Shown: positions 1 to 7,532, counted from the stretch's first letter. The stretch: 64,000 nt of DNA from Kitasatospora sp. NBC_01246 (GCF_036226505.1 NZ_CP108484.1:930001-994000); one strand, 5' to 3'. Translations and numbers: made by a program. Notes: generated from the sequence alone by a model not told the origin.

Positions 1-485
1 CTGTCCGCGCGGTGCTCCGCGGCCTCGTCCAAGAGGTCACCCCACTCGCTGCGCGTCCGGACGGCGTCGCCGGTGCCACCGGCCGGCGACGGGGCCGGAC
101 GGACCGGTCGACAGCGCCGGTGCAGGGATGCTACCCGCGTCAACCACGGTGCAGGACACGCGTTCTGGCCAATCTGACGATGAACGGCAGAACACGGCAC
201 CCTGCTCCCCCGCGCGACCTCCGGGAGCTGCCGGACCGATTCGGAGTGAGCCGCCGGACCCACCCGTAGGGAACCGCCGCACCGGCCCGGAGTTCGGCAT
301 CGGGCACCGCCGGACCCTCCGGGCCGGTCCGCCCGTCCGGGTGAACAGCGCATGCGGCACCGGGGCGGAACGCCTAGCGTGGCCCGGGGCACCCCGCCCG
401 GCCCGCCGCCCTCCCCGGACGGGCGCGACCGCGCCGCGGGGCTCCGACCCTCCGGCTCCGCCCCCGTTCCCCTCAGGAGATCCCC
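1..485. other. no supported gene, 485-bp left edge
   Basis: No frame here shows sustained third-position GC bias, a good ribosome binding site and family similarity together, so no gene is called. The only item of note is a TAGCGT hexamer at 375-380 that fits the actinobacterial TAnnnT -10 consensus and could belong to a promoter for the YceI gene with a leader of about 100 bases; no convincing -35 element accompanies it. Confidence 0.5.
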
Positions 486-1043
486 GTGACCACGACGACC
501 CCGCTGGCCGATCTCACCGGCGACTACGTCCTGGACCCGGCGCACACCCGGATCGGCTTCGTGGCACGCCACGCCATGGTGACGAAGGTGCGCGGCGCGT
601 TCCAGACCTTCGAAGGCAGCGCCCACCTCGACGGCACCGACCCGAGCCGCTCCACCGCCCGGGTGTCGATCAGCGCCGAGAGCATCGACACCGGCAACGA
701 GCAGCGCGACGGGCACCTGCGCACCAACGACTTCCTCGACGCCCCGAACCACCCGAGGATCACCTTCACCTCGACGGGCGTCGAGCAGCTGAACAGTGCC
801 GAGTACCGGGTCAGCGGTGAGCTGACCATCAAGGAGACCACCCGCCCGATCACCATCGACTTCGAGTACACCGGCAACGCCCGAGACCCGTACGGCAACC
901 TCCGGGTCGGCCTGGAGGGATCGGTCGCCATCAGCCGGAAGGACTACGGCATCACCTGGAACGCCGCCCTCGAAGGCGGCGGCGTCCTGGTCGGCGACAA
1001 GGTGGTGCTGGAGTTCGACATCTCGGCGATCAAGCAGGAGTGA
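486..1043 (+). CDS. YceI family protein
   Basis: This 185-residue protein is a full-length YceI-like lipocalin-fold protein. The family binds isoprenoid-type lipids in a beta-barrel. Diagnostic features are the opening DYVLDPAHTRIGFVARHAM, the central RDGHLRTNDFLD segment and the closing stretch KDYGITWN followed by VGDKVVLEFDI. There is no signal peptide, unlike periplasmic E. coli YceI, so it is probably cytosolic, as is usual in actinobacteria. The GTG start is chosen because a CAGGAG ribosome binding site precedes it. It is followed by a strong terminator and appears monocistronic. The physiological ligand cannot be told from sequence. Confidence 0.93.
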   Translation: MTTTTPLADLTGDYVLDPAHTRIGFVARHAMVTKVRGAFQTFEGSAHLDGTDPSRSTARVSISAESIDTGNEQRDGHLRTNDFLDAPNHPRITFTSTGVEQLNSAEYRVSGELTIKETTRPITIDFEYTGNARDPYGNLRVGLEGSVAISRKDYGITWNAALEGGGVLVGDKVVLEFDISAIKQE

Positions 1044-1060
1044 CCCGGCCCGGGTGTACC

Positions 1061-1095
1061 CGAGGGCCTGTGGCGGAGACCGCCACAGGCCCTCG
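1061..1095 (+). terminator. intrinsic terminator after YceI gene
   Basis: A perfect 15-bp stem (1061-1075 pairing with 1081-1095) with a 5-base loop starts 17 bases after the YceI stop codon. No long T-tract follows, as is common for streptomycete terminators. Confidence 0.85.
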
Positions 1096-1124
1096 GCGCG
1101 TTCCGGGGCACGCCTCGCGGTTAC

Positions 1125-1185
1125 TCAACCCCCTGGTTGAACAAGCACGCGGCACGGAGTAGCCTCGTATTCAACCAAACAGTTG
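1125..1185 (+). promoter_or_regulatory. promoter and twin operators of the ArsR/SRPBCC unit
   Basis: A promoter-like pair TTGAAC (1137-1142) and TAGCCT (1160-1165) has the ideal 17-bp spacing. Two dyads with the same pattern, TCAAC-N6-GTTG, lie at 1125-1140 and 1171-1185, centred 46 bp apart; the first is a perfect inverted repeat overlapping the -35 element and the second sits just after the -10. This placement is typical of autorepression by the downstream ArsR protein. The dyads are seen; protein binding is inferred. Confidence 0.7.
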
Positions 1186-1208
1186 CGAAGAGAAGCAGAG
1201 GTGCGCTG

Positions 1209-1607
1209 ATGGCCTCCGATCCGCTGTCCAGGGCGTTCGTCGCCCTGGCCGACCCGACCCGGCGCGACATCGTCGCCCGGCTCTCCGTCCGCGACGCCGG
1301 GGTCGGCGAACTCGCGGAGTCCTACGCCATGTCGATGCAGGCCGTCTCCAAGCACCTCAAGGTGCTGGAGGAGGCGGGGCTGGTGAGCCGCAGTCGCGAC
1401 GCCCAGCGCCGGCCGTGCCACCTGGAGCCCCAGGTGCTCGATCTGATGACGGTCTGGATCGAGCGGTACCGCCGGCAGGCCGAGGAGCGGTTCGGTCGGC
1501 TGGACGCCGTCCTCGCCGCCATGGAGGACGGCGACGAGCCCGGAGCGGCCGTCCCGGCCCCGGAATCCCCCGAAGAGCACGAAGAGCACGAAGGAGCAGC
1601 GTCATGA
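1209..1607 (+). CDS. ArsR-family winged-helix repressor
   Basis: This 132-residue regulator has the ArsR helix-turn-helix at about residues 15-70 (LADPTRRDIVARL, then MSMQAVSKHLKVLEEAGLV). It lacks the ELCVCDL-type metal site of arsenic sensors, which places it in the metal-independent group commonly paired with an AHSA1/SRPBCC gene. The ATG at 1209 is preferred over an in-frame ATG at 1137, because 1137 lies inside the -35 element and AGAGG precedes 1209. Its stop overlaps the next start by four bases (ATGA), so the two are translationally coupled. Likely autoregulated through the TCAAC-N6-GTTG dyads. The C-terminal tail is Glu/Pro-rich and probably disordered. Confidence 0.92.
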   Translation: MASDPLSRAFVALADPTRRDIVARLSVRDAGVGELAESYAMSMQAVSKHLKVLEEAGLVSRSRDAQRRPCHLEPQVLDLMTVWIERYRRQAEERFGRLDAVLAAMEDGDEPGAAVPAPESPEEHEEHEGAAS

Positions 1608-2122
1608 CCTCCAGCGACGACCGCCGGACCACGATCGAGGCGGACCCGGCACTCCCCGTCATCCGCATCGTCCGCGAGTTCGACGCCCCACCGGCCCGGG
1701 TGTTCCGCGCCTGGACCGAGCCCGAGCTGGTGGCGCGGTGGCTCGGCCCCAGGGACCGGGTCATGAAGATCGACACCTGGGACGCCCGCACCGGCGGCAG
1801 CTACCGCTACTCCGCACTGGCCGGGGACGGGGCCGGGGACGGGGCCGGGCCGGCGAGTGAGGTGATCGCCTCCTTCTACGGCTCGTTCCACGAAGTCCGC
1901 CGGGACAGCCGGCTCGTCCAGACCTTCACCTTCGAGGGCGTACCGGACGGCGTCTCACTGGAGACCGTGGTCTTCGAGCCGGTCGGCGAAGGCCGCACCC
2001 GGGTCAGCTCGCTCTCCCTCGTCGACAGCCTGGCCACCCGCGACGCGATCATGGCGAGCGGGATGGACCGCGGCGTGATCGAGGGCTACGCGCAGCTCGA
2101 CGAGCTCCTCGCCGCCGGCTGA
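1604..2122 (+). CDS. SRPBCC (AHSA1-type) domain protein
   Basis: This 172-residue protein belongs to the START/Bet v1-like SRPBCC fold, Hsp90-activator AHSA1 branch. Characteristic are IVREFDAPPARVFRAWTEPELVARWLGP near the N-terminus and a C-terminal helix ending in EGYAQLDELLA. A GDGAG repeat around residues 75-85 makes a flexible loop insertion. Such proteins have a deep hydrophobic pocket; the ligand is unknown. It is coupled to the preceding ArsR gene, and this regulator/ligand-binding pair is very common in actinobacteria. Confidence 0.9.
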   Translation: MTSSDDRRTTIEADPALPVIRIVREFDAPPARVFRAWTEPELVARWLGPRDRVMKIDTWDARTGGSYRYSALAGDGAGDGAGPASEVIASFYGSFHEVRRDSRLVQTFTFEGVPDGVSLETVVFEPVGEGRTRVSSLSLVDSLATRDAIMASGMDRGVIEGYAQLDELLAAG

Positions 2123-2154
2123 CCCCGGCGCGCCGCCGCCACGGGGGCGGTCGC

Positions 2155-2559
2155 TCAGGACAGCACGGCGACCGCCTCGACCTCGACGAGCTGGTCCGTG
2201 TAGCCCAGGACGGTGACGCCGAGCAGGGTGCTGGGCACGTCGTGGCTCCCCAGGTAGGAGCGGTAGACCTCCCACGCCGTCACGAGGTCCTCCTGCCGGG
2301 AGGAGGCCACGTACACGGTGGTCCGGACGAGGTCGGTCAGGGCGGCGCCCTCGTCCTCCAGCACGGTGATCAGGTTGCGCATGACCTGGTGGGCCTGGGC
2401 CCCGACGTCGCCCACCGCGACCGTCCGCCCCTCCGCGTCGAGCGGGCAGGCGCCCGCCAGCCAGAGCGAGCGCACCGGCGCGTCCACGGAGGCGGCGTAG
2501 GCGTAGTCCACCGCCTGGGTGAGCCGTGGGTTGCGGATCAGCCGGACCGTACCGCTCAT
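2155..2559 (-). CDS. RidA/YjgF-family protein lacking the catalytic arginine
   Basis: This 134-residue protein has the chorismate-mutase-like Rid fold: RNPRLTQAVDYAYAA, then GDVGAQAHQVMRNL and VRTTVYVAS. In true RidA imine deaminases an Arg in the PARxxV motif binds the substrate carboxylate; here the aligned segment reads PSTLLGV, with Thr111 in place of Arg. The VEVEAVAV segment keeps the conserved Glu. By family knowledge, Rid members without this Arg lack standard 2-aminoacrylate deaminase activity, so its function is uncertain. It converges on the SRPBCC gene and is divergent from the NlpC/P60 gene, with no obvious operon partner. Confidence 0.88.
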   Translation of the reverse strand: MSGTVRLIRNPRLTQAVDYAYAASVDAPVRSLWLAGACPLDAEGRTVAVGDVGAQAHQVMRNLITVLEDEGAALTDLVRTTVYVASSRQEDLVTAWEVYRSYLGSHDVPSTLLGVTVLGYTDQLVEVEAVAVLS

Positions 2560-2747
2560 GGGGGCTCCGAAGGTCGAACGGATGTCTGCTCCCCATCCTC
2601 GACAGCCGCCTGATCGCCGGTCAAACCATTAACCGCCGCCCGCTCCTCCCGCCGCGCCCCCGCACTCCCGGTTCACCGGTGCGGGTGATGGCGGGTCGCC
2701 CCGCCGGACGGCGATCCTGGTGCCCCACCGAACGAAGGGGTTCCGCG

Positions 2748-3347
2748 ATGGTGCTTCGACTGCCCGGCCGCGGTGTCGGCCGCCGCCGGATCCTGGGGCT
2801 GGCCCTGGGCGCGAGCGCCGTACCCGTCCTCGCGACCGTCGCGGCCCGGGCGGCACCGGCCGCGGCGCCGCTGCCACCGGCCGCCCTGGGCCGCCGGGTC
2901 GCCGAGGTGGCGGCCGCGCAGATCGGCGTGCCGTACGCCTGGGGCGGCGGCGACCGGCTGGGCGCGGGCATCGGGTTCTGCGACGAGGAGAACGGCTACC
3001 TCGACGGCCAGTGCCTCGGCGAGCACACCGTCGGCTTCGACTGCAGCGGGCTGTCCCTCTACAGCTGGTACCGGGCCAGCGGGGGCGCCGTCGACCTCGC
3101 CCACTACACCGTCGCGCAGTACCACCGCTCCGAGCCGGTCGCCCGGGCCGACCTGCTCCCCGGCGACCTGCTGTTCTTCTCGCGCGCGGGCGCGCCACTG
3201 CACCACGTCGGCGTCCACGCGGGCGACGGCGCGATGATCCACGCCGAACGCACCGGCACCCTGGTCACCCGTCTGCCCGGTGTCTTCGAAGACCCGCGCT
3301 GGGCGGCCGAGTTCGCCGGCGCCCGGCGCCCGCTGCCGCTCGGCTGA
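2748..3347 (+). CDS. secreted NlpC/P60 cell-wall peptidase
   Basis: This 199-residue hydrolase probably cleaves peptidoglycan stem peptides outside the membrane. It begins with a twin-arginine-like signal (GRRRILGLAL, then a hydrophobic stretch to about residue 40). The catalytic Cys99 is in DCSG, the base His153 in HHVGVH and the polar third residue His165 in MIHA. A 25-30 residue insert with two Cys (CDEENGY and GQC) separates the YAWGGGD strand from the nucleophile; these could form a disulphide. The ATG at 2748 has a GAAGGGG binding site. At under 200 residues it is a minimal catalytic domain with no LysM or SH3 targeting module. Confidence 0.9.
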   Translation: MVLRLPGRGVGRRRILGLALGASAVPVLATVAARAAPAAAPLPPAALGRRVAEVAAAQIGVPYAWGGGDRLGAGIGFCDEENGYLDGQCLGEHTVGFDCSGLSLYSWYRASGGAVDLAHYTVAQYHRSEPVARADLLPGDLLFFSRAGAPLHHVGVHAGDGAMIHAERTGTLVTRLPGVFEDPRWAAEFAGARRPLPLG

Positions 3348-3383
3348 GCGAGCGGAAGCGACCGGGAGCCCGCCCGCCCGCTC

Positions 3384-3836
3384 TCAGAGCGCCCCCGGCA
3401 GGTCGTGGTGGACCCGGCGCAGCAGGTCGTGCAGGGTGCGGCGCTCCCGCGGGTCCAGCGGGGCGAGGATCTCGTCCTGCACCGCGCGGGCCTCGGCCTC
3501 CAGTTCGGCCAGGACCGCCCGGCCCGTCCCGGTGATGCTCACCGAGACGCGCCGGCGGTCCGCCGTGTCACGGATGCGCTCGACGCAGTCGGCGGCGGCC
3601 AGCCGGTCGGCGACCTTGGCCATGTCGCTGGGGTCCACGCCCAGCCGCCGGACCAGGTCGCGCTGGGCGTGCGGCCCGAAGTCGGCCAGTGCGGCGAGCA
3701 CCGCCATGTCCCAGAGCCGCAGGCCGCGCCCGGCCAGCCGCTCGGCCAGCCGGCTCCGCGCGGCCCTGCCGGTCCGGGAGAGCAGGTAGGTGCTGAGGTC
3801 CAGCAGGGTGGGCGGGGTGGAGCTCTCGGGAGTCAC
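3384..3836 (-). CDS. MarR-family regulator
   Basis: This 150-residue MarR-type winged-helix protein carries the HTH QRDLVRRLGVDPSDMAKVADRLAAADCVERI and the wing RDTADRRRVSVSITGTG. It is divergent from a VOC-family gene, the usual context for a MarR that responds to a small aromatic compound. The GTG start lies six bases after a TAGACT -10 element, so the mRNA is probably leaderless. The dyad at 3862-3881 overlaps the likely -35 region, suggesting autorepression and control of the divergent gene. Confidence 0.9.
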   Translation of the reverse strand: MTPESSTPPTLLDLSTYLLSRTGRAARSRLAERLAGRGLRLWDMAVLAALADFGPHAQRDLVRRLGVDPSDMAKVADRLAAADCVERIRDTADRRRVSVSITGTGRAVLAELEAEARAVQDEILAPLDPRERRTLHDLLRRVHHDLPGAL

Positions 3837-3881
3837 CCCATCAGTCTAGGGTCCAGCCCTATAGTGGGTCAGCACCTACTA
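3837..3881. promoter_or_regulatory. MarR/VOC divergent control region
   Basis: Two dyads are visible: TAGGG-N5-CCCTA at 3847-3861 and a near-perfect inverted repeat TAGTGGGT-CAGC-ACCTACTA at 3862-3881 (7 of 8 positions match). On the minus strand TAGACT (3848-3843) followed by six bases reaches the MarR GTG, with a CTGACC -35-like element 18 bp upstream. The larger dyad overlaps that -35, a typical MarR operator position. Confidence 0.6.
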
Positions 3882-3924
3882 ATTGCGGTGGGCCGCCCGC
3901 CGCCCCGAGCCCAGGAGTCCCGAC

Positions 3925-4332
3925 GTGGATGCCCTGTACACCCGCCTGCTCGTCTCCCGCTTCGCCGAGTGCTTCGCCTTCTACCGCGCCGTCCTGCCCC
4001 CGCTCACCGGCGCCGCCCTGGCCAAGGGCGAGGCGGCGGGCCCGTACGCCAACTGGGAGGCCGACGGCCGGACCGTGCTCGCGCTGTACGACCGCGCGAT
4101 GATGGCCGCCGCCCTGGGCACCGAGCGGCTCCCGCCCCGCCCGCCGGCCGCCCAGGACTCCGCGATGCTGGCCGTCCGCGTCACCGACGTGGACGAGGCG
4201 CTCGCCCTCTGCCTCCGCCGCGGCGCCCGCGTGGCGGCCGAAGCCACCGACCGCCCCGCGTGGGGCCCGACCCTGCGCACCGCCCACCTCCGTGACCCGG
4301 AAGGCCACCTGATCGAGCTGCAGTCCTACTGA
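3925..4332 (+). CDS. VOC (glyoxalase/bleomycin-resistance) family protein
   Basis: This 135-residue protein starts at a GTG preceded by CCAGGAG. It shows two VOC beta-alpha-beta-beta-beta modules, with YTRLLVSRFAECFAFYRAVLP at the start and VTDVDEALALCLRRGARVAAE followed by RDPEGHLIELQSY at the end. The terminal Glu of HLIELQSY corresponds to a metal ligand in metal-dependent VOC enzymes; the other ligands are not all obvious. Function could be antibiotic binding, or dioxygenase- or lyase-like chemistry; the divergent MarR suggests inducible detoxification. Confidence 0.88.
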   Translation: MDALYTRLLVSRFAECFAFYRAVLPPLTGAALAKGEAAGPYANWEADGRTVLALYDRAMMAAALGTERLPPRPPAAQDSAMLAVRVTDVDEALALCLRRGARVAAEATDRPAWGPTLRTAHLRDPEGHLIELQSY

Positions 4333-4335
4333 CCG

Positions 4336-4373
4336 CCGCCCCCGGCCGGCCGGCTACTCCCCGGCCGGGGCGG
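4336..4373. terminator. bidirectional terminator between VOC and ThrRS genes
   Basis: A GC-rich inverted repeat pairs 4336-4349 with 4361-4373 with a single bulge and a loop of 11 bases. It lies between two convergent genes and overlaps the end of the synthetase reading frame. Confidence 0.6.
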
Positions 4374-5601
4374 ACCCCCACAGGTCGGGGCTGCCCGCCC
4401 CGACCAGGGACCGGATCCGGGCCAGGGCCTCGTCGGCCGGGATCGGGGCGAGCCGGCGGCCGTCGCGCAGGCGCAGGGCCACCTGGCCGTCGGCCGCCTC
4501 CCTCGGCCCGATCACCGCCTGGTACGGCACCAGCCGGGCCTCCCGGATCCGGGCGCCCAGGGTGCCGTGCTCGGGCCCGGCGACCTCGGCCCGCAGCCCC
4601 TGGTCGAGGCAGCGCTGCCGCAGTCGCCCGGCCTGGTCGGCCTCCCCCTCGGAGACCGGCAGCAGGACCAGCTGGGTGGGCGCCAGCCAGGCCGGGAACG
4701 CGCCGCCGTACAGCTCGATCAGATGGGCGACGACCCGCTCGACGCTGCCGATGACACTGCGGTGCACCATCACCGGGCGGTGCCTGGCCCCGTCGGCGCC
4801 GATGTAGTGCAGGCCGAACCGCTCCGGCTGGTGGAAGTCGATCTGCACGGTGGAGAGGGTGGATTCGCGACCGGCGCCGTCGGCGATCTGGACGTCGACC
4901 TTCGGTCCGTAGAACGCCGCCTCCCCCTCGACCGCCTCGAAGGGCACGCCGGACCGCTCCAGCACCTCGGTCAGCAGCGCGGTGGCCCGCTCCCAGAGCG
5001 CCGGGTCGGCCACGTACTTCCCGCCCTCGCCGGGCAGCGAGAGCCGGTAGCGGGCGGGGCGGATCCCGAGCGCCCGGTGCGCCTCGCGGATCAGCTCCAG
5101 CGCGGCCAGCGCCTCGTCGGCCGCCTGCTCGGGGGTGCAGAAGATGTGGGCGTCGTTCAGCTGGATCGCCCGGACCCGGGTGAGCCCGCCCAGCACGCCC
5201 GATGGTTCGGACCGGTACATCCCGCCCAGTTCGGCCATCCGCAGCGGGAGCTCGCGGTAACTGCGCGCCCGGGAGCGGTAGATGAGGGCGTGGTGCGGGC
5301 AGAGGCTCGGGCGCAGCACGACCTGTTCGGCGCCCAGGTCCATCGGCGGGAACATGTCGTCGCGGTAGTGCGACCAGTGGCCGGAGATCTCGTACAGCTC
5401 GCGTTTGCCGAGCACCGGCGAGTACACGTGGCGGTAGCCGGCCCGCTGTTCGCACCCCCGGACGAACTCCTCCAGGGTGTGCCGGACGGCGGCGCCGTCG
5501 GGCAGCCAGTACGGCAGGCCGGCGCCCATCAGCGGGTCGGTGTCGAAGAGGTCGAGTTCACGGCCGAGGCGGCGGTGGTCGTGCATGGTGGCGGTCTCCA
5601 C
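4354..5601 (-). CDS. threonyl-tRNA synthetase, short form without TGS/editing domains
   Basis: This 415-residue class II synthetase attaches threonine to tRNA-Thr. It contains the catalytic core and a C-terminal anticodon-binding domain (about 305-410) but lacks the roughly 240-residue N-terminal TGS and SAD editing domains of housekeeping ThrRS (about 640-660 residues). The zinc ligands are present: Cys101 (PSLCPHH), His152 (NDAHIFCTPEQ) and His280 (VMVHRSVIGSVER). It should therefore be active but unable to hydrolyse Ser-tRNA in cis. Two starts are possible, 5601 and the ATG at 5586. A leader peptide with three Thr codons and an attenuator-like hairpin lie upstream, suggesting induction when charged tRNA-Thr is scarce. 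It is probably a second, inducible or inhibitor-resistant copy. Confidence 0.93.
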   Translation of the reverse strand: METATMHDHRRLGRELDLFDTDPLMGAGLPYWLPDGAAVRHTLEEFVRGCEQRAGYRHVYSPVLGKRELYEISGHWSHYRDDMFPPMDLGAEQVVLRPSLCPHHALIYRSRARSYRELPLRMAELGGMYRSEPSGVLGGLTRVRAIQLNDAHIFCTPEQAADEALAALELIREAHRALGIRPARYRLSLPGEGGKYVADPALWERATALLTEVLERSGVPFEAVEGEAAFYGPKVDVQIADGAGRESTLSTVQIDFHQPERFGLHYIGADGARHRPVMVHRSVIGSVERVVAHLIELYGGAFPAWLAPTQLVLLPVSEGEADQAGRLRQRCLDQGLRAEVAGPEHGTLGARIREARLVPYQAVIGPREAADGQVALRLRDGRRLAPIPADEALARIRSLVGAGSPDLWGSAPAGE

Positions 5602-5652
5602 TCGGGTCTGCGGGGTCGCACCTGCGGGGGGCTCTCCGCAGGCGGCGCTCCT

Positions 5653-5706
5653 GGGCCGAGTGGGCGGGAACGACGAAGCCCCGGGGCACTCGGCCCCGGG
5701 GCTTCG
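5653..5706 (-). promoter_or_regulatory. attenuator-type terminator with competing pairing
   Basis: On the transcript, 5706-5693 and 5687-5674 form a perfect 14-bp stem with loop 5692-5688, a strong terminator between the leader peptide and ThrRS. The loop and flanking bases (5696-5687) are also perfectly complementary over 10 bp to 5662-5653 downstream, giving a mutually exclusive structure. This arrangement fits ribosome-dependent attenuation; no T-box specifier or T-box consensus is seen. Confidence 0.7.
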
Positions 5707-5720
5707 GACTAGGTCAGCAG

Positions 5721-5777
5721 TCAGCGCACCGGGACTCTCTCCGGCGTCGTCGTCAGGACGGCTGCAGCGCGCTTCAT
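5721..5777 (-). CDS. Thr-rich leader peptide of ThrRS attenuator
   Basis: An 18-codon reading frame, MKRAAAVLTTTPERVPVR, contains three adjacent Thr codons (ACG at 5753-5745) and stops 15 bases before the terminator stem. Its ATG is preceded by GGGAGG only one base away, too close for a normal ribosome binding site, but a TACCGT -10 element (5790-5785) sits exactly seven bases upstream, so the message is probably leaderless with transcription starting at the ATG. Ribosome stalling at the Thr codons would sense threonyl-tRNA supply. The peptide itself is expected to have no other role. Confidence 0.75.
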   Translation of the reverse strand: MKRAAAVLTTTPERVPVR

Positions 5778-5865
5778 GCCTCCCACGGTAACAGGGCGGC
5801 GACGCTCCCGGCGATCCGTTTCCGGTGCTCGCCCGCGCCCCGGAGCCGATCGGGAGCGGGCGTCC

Positions 5866-6588
5866 TCAGTACAGCACCGCGCAGCCCCGCTCGCCGAGGG
5901 CGGCGAGCAGCCGGGGCGGCGGTGTGACGTCGTTCCACCGCAGGTCGAGCTTCTCCAGGGCCGGCAATCCGGCCAGCCAGTGCGGCAGTTCGGTGATGCG
6001 ATTGCTCCGCAGGTCCACCCGGCGCAGCAGCGGGAGCCCGGCGAGCACCGGAGGGATCTCGGTGAGGGCGTTGTCCCGCAGGTCGAGCTCGCGCAGCGCG
6101 GCGAGTCCGGCGGCGGACGGCGGCAGAGCGGTCAACGCGTTGCCGCGCAGCCACAGTTCGCGCAGGGCGCCGAGCCGGCCCAGGGTGTCCGGCAGGCGGG
6201 TGAGCCGGTTGTGCTGGGCCCGGAGCTCCACGAGGGCGGTCATCCCACCGAGGGCGTCCGGCAGTTCGCCGATCCGGTTCTCGCCGACGTTGAGGTAGCG
6301 CAGGGCGCCGAGCCGGCCGAGGGCGTCCGGCAGCCGGGTGAGCGCGTTGTCGTGCAGGTAGAGGAAGTCGCGCAGTGCGGTGAGTTCACCGAGTTCCTCC
6401 GGCACGGCGGTGAGCGCGTTGTGCCCGAGGTCGAGGGTCCGGAGACGGCGCAACCGTCCGATGGCGGGCGGCAGTTCGGTCAGGCCGGTCTCGGCCAGGA
6501 TGAGGACGGTCAGGTCGGTGCGGTCCCAGACGGATTCCGGCACCGCACCGAGCGGCTGCCGCCAGAGGTTGAGGGTCAGGTCTGTCAC
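5866..6588 (-). CDS. leucine-rich repeat protein
   Basis: About 240 residues composed almost wholly of 23-residue leucine-rich repeats of the bacterial type LPxxLGxLxxLRxLxLxxNxLT, roughly nine copies, with no signal peptide, transmembrane segment or kinase domain. The short N-terminal cap reads VTDLTLNLWRQPLGAVPESVW. The GTG at 6588 has a GGAG binding site and avoids overlap with the upstream PhzF gene; a longer frame exists but loses coding character. Such stand-alone LRR proteins are protein-interaction scaffolds; the partner is unknown. It lies 46 bases behind the PhzF gene and may be co-transcribed with it. Confidence 0.88.
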   Translation of the reverse strand: MTDLTLNLWRQPLGAVPESVWDRTDLTVLILAETGLTELPPAIGRLRRLRTLDLGHNALTAVPEELGELTALRDFLYLHDNALTRLPDALGRLGALRYLNVGENRIGELPDALGGMTALVELRAQHNRLTRLPDTLGRLGALRELWLRGNALTALPPSAAGLAALRELDLRDNALTEIPPVLAGLPLLRRVDLRSNRITELPHWLAGLPALEKLDLRWNDVTPPPRLLAALGERGCAVLY

Positions 6589-6634
6589 CCGGGCATTCTC
6601 CGCCGGTGCGACGCCCCGGCGAAGCCCGGGGCCG

Positions 6635-7471
6635 CTACGCGCCCGGGAGGTGGAGGGTCCCGTCGAGGACGGTGACGGCGGTGCCGGAGAGGTGGACGCG
6701 GTCGCCGTGGAGGGCCGTCCGGACCAGGCCGGTGCGGGCGGAGACCTGGAGGCCGGCGAGCTGGTCACGGCCCAGCCGGGCCGTCCAGTACGGGGCGAGC
6801 GCGGTGTGGGCGCTGCCGGTGACCGGGTCCTCCGGGATCCCTCGGGCCGGGGCGAAGAAGCGGGAGACGAAGTCGTACCCGGCGTCGCCGCGGGCCGCGG
6901 GCGCCGTGACGATGACGCCGCGCAGGTCGTCGCGGAGCGTCAGGGCGGCCAGCGCGTCCAGCCGGGGCGTCAGGTCGCGCACGGCGGCCTCGTCCGGCAG
7001 GACGGCCAGCAGGTCGCCGAGCCTGCCGGTGTGCCAGGCCGACTCGGGCTCGACGGTCAGCGCCTCGGCCAGCCCCTCGGGGACGGGGACCTCGGTGCCG
7101 GGTGCGGCCGGGAAGTCCAGGGAGACGCCGCCGGCCTCGTCGGTGTGGGTGACGAGGACCCCGTGGTACCGGCTGCGGAACCGCACCGTGCCGAGGATCC
7201 CCCGCTCGGTGCGGAGCGTGTGCGCCGTGGCCAGGGTGGCGTGCCCGCACAGGGTGGCCTCGACGGTGGGGGTGAACCACCGGATCGCCCAGTCGGCTTC
7301 GGCGCCGCCGGGCAGCGGGAGGGCGAACGCCGTCTCGGAGTGGTTCAGCTCGGCGGCCACCTGCCGCATCCAGGTGTCGTCCGGCCACTCCCCGGCGGGC
7401 AGCAGGCACACGCCGGCCGGATTGCCGGCGAACGGACGATCGGTGAAGGCGTCGACCACGTGAATGCGCAT
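6635..7471 (-). CDS. PhzF-family isomerase-like protein
   Basis: This 278-residue protein is a full-length PhzF/diaminopimelate-epimerase-fold protein made of two similar halves. The N-terminal MRIHVVDAFTDRPFAGNPAGV and the acid Glu46 in NHSETAF match the catalytic Glu of PhzF; FFAPARGIPEDPVTGSAH is the second diagnostic motif. PhzF isomerises dihydro-hydroxyanthranilate in phenazine synthesis, but no other phz genes are nearby, so the substrate is unknown. The ATG lies seven bases after TATCGT, implying a leaderless mRNA. The LRR gene follows closely. Confidence 0.92.
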   Translation of the reverse strand: MRIHVVDAFTDRPFAGNPAGVCLLPAGEWPDDTWMRQVAAELNHSETAFALPLPGGAEADWAIRWFTPTVEATLCGHATLATAHTLRTERGILGTVRFRSRYHGVLVTHTDEAGGVSLDFPAAPGTEVPVPEGLAEALTVEPESAWHTGRLGDLLAVLPDEAAVRDLTPRLDALAALTLRDDLRGVIVTAPAARGDAGYDFVSRFFAPARGIPEDPVTGSAHTALAPYWTARLGRDQLAGLQVSARTGLVRTALHGDRVHLSGTAVTVLDGTLHLPGA

Positions 7472-7530
7472 GGCGGGGACGATAGCGGTGGCCCCGGCGG
7501 GTCGCCATGGCCAATCGGAGGTGATTGGCC
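7472..7530 (-). promoter_or_regulatory. leaderless promoter and dyad upstream of PhzF gene
   Basis: On the minus strand a TATCGT -10 element (7484-7479) ends seven bases before the PhzF ATG. Upstream, a perfect inverted repeat GGCCAATC-N6-GATTGGCC at 7509-7530 is well placed to be a repressor or activator site. No adjacent regulator gene is evident. Confidence 0.5.
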
Positions 7531-7532
7531 TG

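Noticed and set aside
1..485. Possible short genes at the left edge
   Set aside because: Several open frames exist on both strands but none combines codon bias, start signal and homology.
1137..1208. Upstream ATG for the ArsR protein
   Set aside because: It lies in the -35 element and one operator, and the extra 24 residues are not ArsR-like.
5600..5790. T-box riboswitch upstream of ThrRS
   Set aside because: No specifier loop or T-box consensus; a Thr-codon leader peptide and a competing terminator explain the region better.
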